A DNA stretch of 64,000 nucleotides, taken from NCBI RefSeq assembly GCF_024105735.1, contig NZ_JAAAML010000004.1, positions 124,001 to 188,000 on the forward strand, in the 5' to 3' direction. Below, piece after piece: positions 58,305 to 64,000 of the stretch. This DNA comes from Parahoeflea alexandrii. Lineage in GTDB: Bacteria > Pseudomonadota > Alphaproteobacteria > Rhizobiales > Rhizobiaceae. The first letter of the stretch is position 1. The number at the start of each line of letters is the position of its first letter. Under the pieces are notes generated by a model. That model was given only the letters and a program-made list of their open reading frames with translations. It had not been told where the DNA came from and did no database searches. Made by a program: the position numbers and the translations under genes.

Positions 58305-58604
58305 TCAGGCCGGCAGCGACTGCGGAGCCCGGGCCACCAGCCTGGTGATAAGCCAGCCAGACACGACTATGAAGGTCAGGATGACCGCCACTTCAAGGCT
58401 GCGCGATGCAAAATACTGCTCGCCGCCGAGCGCCATCATCAGCGGGCCGACGGCGAGGCCGGTGGAGATGATCACCGCCAGCATGGCCGGGACGATCTCA
58501 CCGCGCAGAATTCTGCTCTGCGGGTTGACGGCGGAAATCCTGGCGAGCACCGCCAGGACGAGCATTGATGAAAGGAACACGATCGAACCGATGGTGAATT
58601 CCAT
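58305..58604 (-). CDS. Small hypothetical membrane protein
   Basis: This 99-residue protein has three hydrophobic segments (about 3-22, 35-57, 68-88) with short charged links and an [12 protein letters not shown] motif. I do not recognise a named family. ATG 58604 follows a GTGGGG stretch at good spacing; a GTG at 58616 would add four residues. It converges with the DoxX gene across the terminator at 58251-58282. Confidence 0.6.
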   Translation of the reverse strand: MEFTIGSIVFLSSMLVLAVLARISAVNPQSRILRGEIVPAMLAVIISTGLAVGPLMMALGGEQYFASRSLEVAVILTFIVVSGWLITRLVARAPQSLPA

Positions 58605-58800
58605 GATAAACCCCACAATCCAAAATCATCCCGATGCCTGGGACGAGGCTGAACCGGTGGAGAAGCGGCTTTGTGGTTGGCGGAGCCATTCCGGGGCTGG
58701 TCTCCATCAGGAGCCAGGCGCGAAGGACGCGTGCAGGCCGGGTCTTTCCCGGGTGACCTCAAATTGCCTCAAACCAACGAAAAGACAAGCCACCTCAGGC

Positions 58801-58984
58801 AGGGTGCGAAAAATAAATTTCAGAATTCCGGGGAAGCCGTGATCCGGTTACGCGCTGCCGGCGTAAACGCTTGTGGGTCGCAGGAAAGTTCCCCCCGATC
58901 TGACACCCTGCGACAGACTTGGCCGAAGGGCTCCCGATCCCCTGACGCCACGGCCGCCTCCTCGCGAGGCGGCCTTTCTTTTTT
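58801..58984 (+). ncRNA. Candidate structured RNA ending at an orphan terminator
   Basis: Upstream of the terminator the plus strand can fold. GTCGCAGG (58877-58884) pairs exactly with CCTGCGAC (58907-58914), and GGCGT (58860-58864) closes around it with ACGCC (58945-58949). A small hairpin forms from 58838-58842 with 58848-58852. An AT-rich stretch at 58808-58820 could hold a promoter -10. I could not match it to 6S, SRP RNA, tmRNA, RNase P or a cobalamin riboswitch. The 5' end is a guess. The evidence is stems plus a terminator that serves no known gene. Confidence 0.35.
58952..58984 (+). terminator. Orphan plus-strand rho-independent terminator
   Basis: GGCCGCCTC (58952-58960) pairs with GAGGCGGCC (58966-58974) around a 5-nt loop, followed by TTTCTTTTTT on the plus strand. 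Both flanking genes are on the minus strand, so it does not belong to them. Confidence 0.88.
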
Positions 58985-59003
58985 CCCTTCCAGGACGGCG
59001 AAC

Positions 59004-59699
59004 TCAGCTTGCCGAGCGCACTGCCTCGATCAGCGCCGCAACGCGGCTGTCATTGTCATGCGCGGTCTTGCGCGCCCTAACAAGGCAGGCTTCCGATCTG
59101 AGAATGACCCCGTCCGAAAGAACGCGCAGGTGATTGGCGGTCAGTGTGGAGCCGGTCGAGGTGATGTCGACAATGATATCCGCGGCTCCGGAGGCGGGAG
59201 CGCCCTCGGTCGCCCCGAGGCTCTCGACGATCCGGTAGAGCTGAATGCCGTGGCGCGTGGAGAAGAAGTTCTGGGTCAGCCGCCAGTACTTGGTGGCGAT
59301 CGTCAGCCGCCGGCCATGACGGCTGCGGAAATCAGCCGCCACATCGCCAAGATCGGCCATGCTGTCGACATCCTTCCAGATATCCGGCACGGCAACGACC
59401 ACATCGGCATTGCCGAAGCCGAGACGGGCGGTGATTTCCACCCGCTCATCGGCACGGGCGAGGCTTTCGCGCACCAGGTCCTCTCCGGTGACGCCGAAAT
59501 CGACGGCTCCGGCGCCGAGTTCGCGGGCAATCTCGGACGCCGAGAGGAACGCCACCTCGACATCATCGATCCCGTCGATCCGGCCACGATAGCTGCGGTC
59601 ATTGCCGATTGCCGACACGGTCAGTCCGGCGCGGGCAAGAGTGGCGATGGCATCATCCTTCATGCGGCCCTTGGAGGGCAGCGCCACGGTCAAGGTCAT
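59004..59699 (-). CDS. hisG: ATP phosphoribosyltransferase, catalytic subunit (short form)
   Basis: This 231-residue short-form HisG lacks the C-terminal regulatory domain. Motifs: [14 protein letters not shown] at the N terminus, [11 protein letters not shown], and the PRPP site [14 protein letters not shown]. It makes phosphoribosyl-ATP, the first step of histidine synthesis, together with HisZ. Its ATG overlaps the hisZ stop by 4 bp, so catalytic and regulatory subunits are coupled. Confidence 0.95.
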   Translation of the reverse strand: MTLTVALPSKGRMKDDAIATLARAGLTVSAIGNDRSYRGRIDGIDDVEVAFLSASEIARELGAGAVDFGVTGEDLVRESLARADERVEITARLGFGNADVVVAVPDIWKDVDSMADLGDVAADFRSRHGRRLTIATKYWRLTQNFFSTRHGIQLYRIVESLGATEGAPASGAADIIVDITSTGSTLTANHLRVLSDGVILRSEACLVRARKTAHDNDSRVAALIEAVRSAS

Positions 59700-60817
59700 T
59701 TGCCGGCCCTCACGGTTTCGATCCGGTCGAGCCAGAGCGAGAAGCCCACGGCGGGGATCGGCTCGCGCGCACCGAGCAGGGTCATCATCCGGTCATAGCG
59801 ACCGCCGCCGGCGAGAACGAGGTTGTTGCTTCCCGCCGAAACCTCGAAGACGAGGCCAGTATAATAGTCCAGCGGCCGGCCAAAGGCGGCCCGCCAGTGG
59901 ATGGCGCCAAGATCTTCACCACGCTCGGACAGGGCATCGAGCCGCGCCTTGAAAGCCTGCTGCGCGCCACTGATATCGAGGCCCGCATCCCGGGCAAACC
60001 CGGCCAGCGCCGATGCGGCGCGATCAAGCGGGACATCAAGAGCCAGGAAGGCCTTCAGCGCATCGAGTGATGCGGCAGACAGCCGGGTGCTGTCGAGCGA
60101 CTGCTTGCCGATCAGCCGGGCAGCAATCTCGGCCGGGGAGCGGCTGGCATGGGTCGAATAGCCGGTCTCCTGCATCACCTGCTCGATATGCGCCTCGAGG
60201 CCCGCGACATCTTCCGTGGCGAGAAAACCGGCCACGGAGGGATCGGGCCGCGCCGCACTGTCGGGACTGGCCAGGCGGGCCATCATGGCTTCAAGCGCCT
60301 GCGCGTTGCCAAAGGCGTGGACAAGGCGCTTCTGCCAGCCGGCGGGCAGGCCAAGACCGGCGACCACCGCCTCGAACACGGACTGGTCGCCCAGAATGAT
60401 CGAAAGGTCTGCACCGGGCACGAATTGCGCAATGAGCGCGCGGGCCTCGGACAGCGCCCGGGCATCGGCACGGGCTTCATCGGGTTCACCCAGATCCTCG
60501 ACACCTGCCTGGTAGAATTCGTTGCCACCTTCGCGGCGCTGGCGGAACACCTGGCCCAGATAGGAGTAACGGCGCGGCGTGGCGACACTCTGAGCGATAT
60601 GGGCACTGCACACGGGAATGGTGAATTCCGGCCTCAGACAGAGGCTTTCTCCGGTCTCGCTTTCGGTGAGGAAGATGCGGCGGCGCAGGTCCTCTCCGGC
60701 CATGTCGAGAAACGGCTCGGCCGGTTGGATCACCGGGATATCAACGCGCGGCGCCTCAAGCGCTTCGAGCGCGCTTGCGAGACCGGCGGAGAAATCGGGG
60801 GCTGCCAGCTGGATCAT
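59696..60817 (-). CDS. hisZ: ATP phosphoribosyltransferase regulatory subunit
   Basis: This 373-residue paralogue of histidyl-tRNA synthetase without aminoacylation function has [33 protein letters not shown] and [14 protein letters not shown], and lacks the anticodon domain. It forms the hetero-octamer with short HisG and confers histidine feedback control. ATG 60817 (MIQLAAPDF) is chosen over the frame to 60868, which runs into the repeat element. Confidence 0.93.
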   Translation of the reverse strand: MIQLAAPDFSAGLASALEALEAPRVDIPVIQPAEPFLDMAGEDLRRRIFLTESETGESLCLRPEFTIPVCSAHIAQSVATPRRYSYLGQVFRQRREGGNEFYQAGVEDLGEPDEARADARALSEARALIAQFVPGADLSIILGDQSVFEAVVAGLGLPAGWQKRLVHAFGNAQALEAMMARLASPDSAARPDPSVAGFLATEDVAGLEAHIEQVMQETGYSTHASRSPAEIAARLIGKQSLDSTRLSAASLDALKAFLALDVPLDRAASALAGFARDAGLDISGAQQAFKARLDALSERGEDLGAIHWRAAFGRPLDYYTGLVFEVSAGSNNLVLAGGGRYDRMMTLLGAREPIPAVGFSLWLDRIETVRAGK

Positions 60818-60841
60818 TGCCGGTCCCCGACACCTTTTGGG

Positions 60842-61005
60842 AAAGGCTCCTCCCCACCCCCTCCCCACAAGGGGGAGGGGCTAATCCGTCGCAAATCCAG
60901 TCCAAGCAATCCAGCAGCCATCGAGCGAAGCTGGAAGACTACGCCGGAAGGACGAGCCGGGTTAAGCCCCTCCCCCTTGTGGGGAGGGGTTGGGGAGGGG
61001 TTTTT
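60842..61005. repeat. 164-bp palindromic intergenic repeat (REP/MITE-like)
   Basis: A 43-44-nt arm rich in CCCCTCCCC/GGGGAGGGG (60842-60884) is repeated in inverted orientation at 60962-61005 with only about four differences, around a 77-bp spacer. Each arm is itself a hairpin. It fills the space between hisZ and hisS. It codes for nothing and encodes no transposase; it is probably a dispersed repeat that also forms a large cruciform or RNA stem. Confidence 0.8.
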
Positions 61006-61033
61006 CTTTTGAGAAGGATAATTGGCTTCCATC

Positions 61034-62656
61034 TCAAATGTCCTGACCATCGGAAGCCTGTTCGGCAAGGACGCGCTGGACCGTGATGACAAGGTCACCC
61101 TCGTCGACCAGATGCTCACCGGCCTTGGCCTCGCGCCACTCGGCATTGTCGGTGATGGTTTCGGCGATGCGCTTGCCCTCGATCAGGTCCTTGACGATGA
61201 GCTTGCCGGCTTCCTTCTCGTTGCCGCCCTGGATGATGGCGATGGGCGAACCCCGGCGGTCGGCATAGCGCAGCTGCTTGGGGAAATCCTTGGGGTTGCC
61301 CTGGAACAGCTCGACCGGGATGGTCGGGCCGAGCGGTTGGTTGTTCGCATCGACCGGGTTGAGCGCAACGCGCAATTCCTGCGCCATCCTGGCGTAGTCG
61401 CCGATGCGGTCGCGGTCCATGATGGTCACCAGGATCGGGCCGGAGGCCGCCTCGCCCGAGAGCTTGCCCAGGTTCTTGAGCGCCGTCATCAGGCGCGAGA
61501 CGCCGATGGAGAAACCGGTTGCGGGGACCGGCTGGCCCATGAAGCGCGAGACCAGCCCGTCGTAACGGCCACCGCCACCGACCGAGCCGAACTGAACCTT
61601 CTGGCCCTTCTCGTTGGTGACGTCGAACAGGAGTTCCGCTTCGAAGACCGGGCCGGTGTAGTATTCGAGGCCGCGGACCACGGAGGGGTCGATCTTGATG
61701 CGGTCGGGACCGTAGCCGGAGGCGTGAATTGTGCTTCGAATAATCGACAATTCTTCGATCCCCTGGGCGAAACGCTCGTTCGAAGTCAAGCGGCTTCCAT
61801 CGTAAGGAAACATTGCATGGGGCATGAGCTTGGTATCTTCGTCTTGGTTACCACCATCAAACTTTATCGAAAGAGGCTTGATGCTTACTGTGGATCGGAG
61901 GAACCCGATTAACAGATTTATGTCGTCATCTACCAAACCAGCTCCAGGCGTGAAGTCGCCCTCGCCTTCCTTGCCGCCGTCCCAGCGGCCGGCGCCTAGC
62001 AAAAGCTTGACGCCGTCGATGCCGAACTTGTCGAGCTTGTCGATGGCGCGGAGAACGGTGAGGCGGCGAGATGCATTCTCGTCGCCACCAAGCCCGATGG
62101 CCTCCATTACGCCGTCGAGCACCTTGCGGTTGTTGACGCGGATGACGTAGTCGCCGCGCGGGATGCCCAGCGCTTCCATGGTGTCGGCCATCATCATGCA
62201 CATCTCGGCGTCGGCCTGGACACCCGGCGCGCCGACGATGTCGGCATCGAACTGCATGAACTGGCGGAACCGGCCCGGGCCGGGCTTTTCGTTGCGGAAC
62301 ACCCATCCGGCGCGATAGGTGCGGTAGGGCAGCTGGATGTCGTTGAAGTTTTCGGCGACGTGACGCGCCAGCGGCGCGGTCAGGTCATAGCGCAGCGAGA
62401 GCCATTGCTCGTCATCGTCCTGAAACGAAAAGACACCCTCGTTGGGCCGGTCCTGGTCGGGCAGGAACTTGCCCAGCGCGTCGGTGTATTCGACAAAGGG
62501 CGTTTCCACCGGCTCGAAACCGAAGCGCTCGTAGACCAGCCTGATCTTCGCCATCATCTCGTCGGTGGCGCGGATATCGGCCGACGAGCGATCCGGAAAA
62601 CCGCGCGCCAGGCGTGCCTTGAGTTTCTGGGGCTTCTTTTGCTTCTTGTCGGACAT
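61034..62656 (-). CDS. hisS: Histidyl-tRNA synthetase
   Basis: This 540-residue class II synthetase has motif 2 ([20 protein letters not shown], exactly at the limit of quotation), the HisA motif [14 protein letters not shown], motif 3 [10 protein letters not shown] and a C-terminal anticodon-binding domain. ATG 62656 gives the usual [12 protein letters not shown] terminus. Residues about 245-305, between motif 2 and the HisA motif, come from a distinctly AT-rich patch and look unlike the rest. A hairpin abuts the start codon. hisS-hisZ-hisG form a minus-strand cluster broken by a palindromic repeat. Confidence 0.93.
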   Translation of the reverse strand: MSDKKQKKPQKLKARLARGFPDRSSADIRATDEMMAKIRLVYERFGFEPVETPFVEYTDALGKFLPDQDRPNEGVFSFQDDDEQWLSLRYDLTAPLARHVAENFNDIQLPYRTYRAGWVFRNEKPGPGRFRQFMQFDADIVGAPGVQADAEMCMMMADTMEALGIPRGDYVIRVNNRKVLDGVMEAIGLGGDENASRRLTVLRAIDKLDKFGIDGVKLLLGAGRWDGGKEGEGDFTPGAGLVDDDINLLIGFLRSTVSIKPLSIKFDGGNQDEDTKLMPHAMFPYDGSRLTSNERFAQGIEELSIIRSTIHASGYGPDRIKIDPSVVRGLEYYTGPVFEAELLFDVTNEKGQKVQFGSVGGGGRYDGLVSRFMGQPVPATGFSIGVSRLMTALKNLGKLSGEAASGPILVTIMDRDRIGDYARMAQELRVALNPVDANNQPLGPTIPVELFQGNPKDFPKQLRYADRRGSPIAIIQGGNEKEAGKLIVKDLIEGKRIAETITDNAEWREAKAGEHLVDEGDLVITVQRVLAEQASDGQDI

Positions 62657-62658
62657 GA

Positions 62659-62718
62659 AAAAGGGCCTGCGGCAGGAGAAACGACTTGTTGCGCTTCTCC
62701 TAACCGACAGGCCCTTTT
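62659..62718 (-). promoter_or_regulatory. Leader hairpin abutting the hisS start codon
   Basis: On the minus strand AAAAGGGCCTG (62708-62718 complement) pairs over 11 bp with 62659-62669, and inside it AGGAGAA/TTCTCCT (62674-62680 with 62695-62701) adds 7 bp. The stem is followed by TTTTT and then ATG 62656. The only ribosome-site-like sequence (AGGAGAA) lies inside the stem. It could act as an attenuator or translation block; this is inference. Confidence 0.6.
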
Positions 62719-62798
62719 GCTGCAAGGCTTGGGTGCTCCAGCTCAGGCATGCCGATGGTCAGACCGCCCGCCCGCCCGGGCCGGAACGCAAAGGCCAA

Positions 62799-63278
62799 TC
62801 AATAATAAGGCGAGCGGCATTCGCGGCGCGGCCCGTGGTAAGGCTGGAAAGTGTTTGTCCGCTGGTCATAGGAGCGGTACTTGTTGTGGCACCAGCGGAC
62901 ATGCTGCGGGTTGGTATAGCCCGGGCGGACGCCGACACTGCCGCGGTTGTTGCCGCCGATGATCTCGCCAAAGGAAAAGGCGGACGGCGGGAACCAGTAA
63001 CCGTTGTAGTGGCGATAGCCATGGCGCTTGTGGCGATAGCCGCGATGGCCGTTGTAATAACCGCGCTTGTGGTGGCGGTAAAAACCGCGCCTCTTGTGGT
63101 GGTGCCTTTCACGGAAATCGCGGCGGTGCCTGTCGCGGTACTGAACCTCGACCAGGCCAGAAGAGCCTGTAATCTCGACTGCCGGTTTCTGTACGACCAT
63201 CGGCGCCGCGCCCGCTGGAGCAAGTGCTGCCAGGCAAAACGAGGCCGTTACGATGGATTTCATCAAACTACTAAACAT
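62799..63278 (-). CDS. BA14K-family protein
   Basis: This 159-residue exported protein has a signal peptide ending near PAGA (residue 25). The middle is very rich in His, Arg, Tyr and Gly (repeated RGY/HKR). The C terminus carries the BA14K motif (VRWCHNKYRSYDQRTNTFQPY, quoted in part: CHNKYRSYD and TNTFQPY) with RRECRSPYY. BA14K was described in Brucella as an immunoreactive, lectin-like envelope protein and is common in Rhizobiales. ATG 63278 has GGAG upstream; the frame to 63446 is too long. It is a single gene. Confidence 0.85.
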   Translation of the reverse strand: MFSSLMKSIVTASFCLAALAPAGAAPMVVQKPAVEITGSSGLVEVQYRDRHRRDFRERHHHKRRGFYRHHKRGYYNGHRGYRHKRHGYRHYNGYWFPPSAFSFGEIIGGNNRGSVGVRPGYTNPQHVRWCHNKYRSYDQRTNTFQPYHGPRRECRSPYY

Positions 63279-63752
63279 TCCACACTCCTCATGCAGGATT
63301 ACAAAATGGCCCTTCACGCTTTCAACGCGGTGACCGGGTGATGGTTCCTTGGGCAGATGGCGATGCGCCTGACTGCGAACCGTCGCTGACCCAGAGTGTC
63401 GTGGTGCCGGGGCAAGCCGGACTTGAACAAATCGGCTCAAAATCACCCGGTCTCTGAGGACCTTGAGATGCCTGCCCCCTGTTGGTTCAGGCTACATCGG
63501 GGACAAGGATGGCGCGCCAGGCTTGAACTCCCGCTGAACCGTCCGTTCATCCGACATTCAGAAAGGGCGGGCAGAAAGGGCGGGCAGAAAGGGCGGGCAG
63601 AAAGGGCGGGCAGAAAGGGCGGGCAGAAAGGGCGGCCACGCAGCGCGGTACATCCTGTCTGTGGAAATCACACGGCAAGATCGACAGGCGGTGGCAATCG
63701 GGCGATAGGTAAGTCGTCGCCCTCCCGGGCCTCTCACGAAAGCGGTTCGTTC
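63279..63752. other. 474-bp gap with a tandem repeat
   Basis: I see no convincing gene. The stretch contains the six-copy 13-bp repeat (63559-63635) and, nearer the BA14K gene, its promoter region. Short inverted repeats such as GCCTG/CAGGC around 63471-63491 are present but unremarkable. Confidence 0.5.
63559..63635. repeat. Tandem repeat, 13-bp unit, about six copies
   Basis: CAGAAAGGGCGGG is repeated five times exactly and a sixth time lacking only the last G. The unit is not a multiple of three and no frame through it looks coding. There are no spacers, so it is not a CRISPR array. Confidence 0.95.
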
Positions 63753-64000
63753 TTGCGCCTCATTCTGCTCACCAGCCTGACCATGATCGCGTTTGCCGCC
63801 AACTCGGTGCTTGGACGCATGGCGATTGCGCCAGGGCCCTTCGGATCGGGCGGTCTGCCGCTGATCGACCCGGCAAGCTATTCGGCGGTGCGGCTCGGCA
63901 GCGGCGCCGTCATGCTGGCGCTACTGGTCGCTGTTACCGGCACAGGCGCACGCCGCTGGCCGCGCCTCCAGTCAGGCTCCTGGGCCTCGGCGTTCGCCCT
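63753..64000 (+). CDS. EamA/DMT-type transporter, N-terminal part, cut by window end
   Basis: An open frame of 82 or more codons starts at TTG 63753 (or ATG 63783) and runs off the window. The translation begins LRLILLTSLTMIAFAANSVL and continues GRMAI, then PASYSAVRLGSGAVMLALLVA. This is the usual first two transmembrane segments of EamA-family drug/metabolite exporters (hydrophobic segment with AANSVLGR, then a PxxYxxxR segment). The substrate is unknown. The start is uncertain because no strong ribosome site is visible. Confidence 0.65.
   Translation, partial: MRLILLTSLTMIAFAANSVLGRMAIAPGPFGSGGLPLIDPASYSAVRLGSGAVMLALLVAVTGTGARRWPRLQSGSWASAFA

Larger units (their letters stand above)
58605..59003. 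other. 399-bp gap without a protein gene; holds a plus-strand terminator
   Basis: No protein gene is supported. The right half holds stem-forming sequence ending in a strong plus-strand terminator (58952-58984), although both neighbours are on the minus strand. See the ncRNA candidate. Confidence 0.6.

Noticed and set aside
58827-58884. Partial resemblance to cobalamin-riboswitch words (GGGGAAGCC...GCTGCC...)
   Set aside because: The B12 box and the rest of the core are missing and no downstream plus-strand gene exists for it to control.
60842-61005. Palindromic repeat considered as an insertion sequence
   Set aside because: Only 164 bp, no transposase frame and no visible target-site duplication; kept as a repeat element.
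63395-63450. Minus-strand GTTCAAGTCC with a nearby CACCA, resembling a tRNA 3' end
   Set aside because: Only a short AGCCG/CGGCT hairpin forms; there is no cloverleaf upstream.
63559-63635. Tandem repeat considered as a CRISPR array
   Set aside because: Units are 13 bp and directly adjacent with no spacers; no cas genes are in the window.

Overview
This is high-GC chromosomal DNA from an alphaproteobacterium. It most likely belongs to the Rhizobiales, near Rhizobiaceae or Hoeflea; this assignment is inference. It rests on a BA14K-family protein, a short-form HisG with a HisZ partner, a CIRCE plus RpoH-type groESL promoter, a CtrA-type box, and rhizobial-style gene orders (pmbA-cysQ-DUF4170-DUF374-waaA-lpxK; groESL beside hisG-hisZ-hisS). 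I support 55 protein genes. I find no rRNA, no tRNA, no CRISPR array, no insertion sequence and no prophage.

Left part (about 0.2-31.6 kb) is accessory metabolism. A XylFHG-type sugar ABC importer (minus strand) diverges from a ROK repressor gene, with a perfect 21-bp palindrome between them. The ROK gene is translationally coupled to a secreted di-haem oxidoreductase and a secreted FG-GAP/ASPIC-UnbV protein. Next come a solo LuxR-type regulator and an acyl-CoA ligase. A large galactoside island (10.9-23.7 kb) follows: UgpC/MalK-like ATPase, IclR regulator, binding protein, two permeases, GH36 alpha-galactosidase, SDR dehydrogenase, DgoK, DgoA, a lactonase-like SMP-30 protein and a GH42 beta-galactosidase. 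Together they describe uptake and cleavage of galactosides and most of the De Ley-Doudoroff galactose pathway; the galactonate dehydratase is absent from this window. A third unit pairs an FMN/FAD oxidoreductase with a non-pyrrolysine MttB-family methyltransferase and a divergent LysR gene, probably for an N-methylated compound. Two signalling genes follow: a GGDEF-EAL protein with a degenerate GGDEF motif, and a PAS/receiver protein with no kinase domain.

Right part (31.9-64 kb) is mostly housekeeping: mutL; a lipid A/Kdo block (lpxK, waaA, DUF374) with cysQ-like and pmbA; a CPA2 antiporter; VOC and MATE genes; patatin; rsmD; rluB; tadA; ileS; two SDR genes; ribF; a HAD phosphatase; groES-groEL; DoxX; hisG-hisZ-hisS; and BA14K. 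The window ends inside an EamA-type transporter gene.

The least explained items are the MttB/flavin-oxidoreductase pair, the ROK/di-haem/FG-GAP operon, an orphan plus-strand terminator at 58952-58984 that implies an unannotated RNA, a hairpin abutting the hisS start codon, and an AT-rich patch inside hisS.
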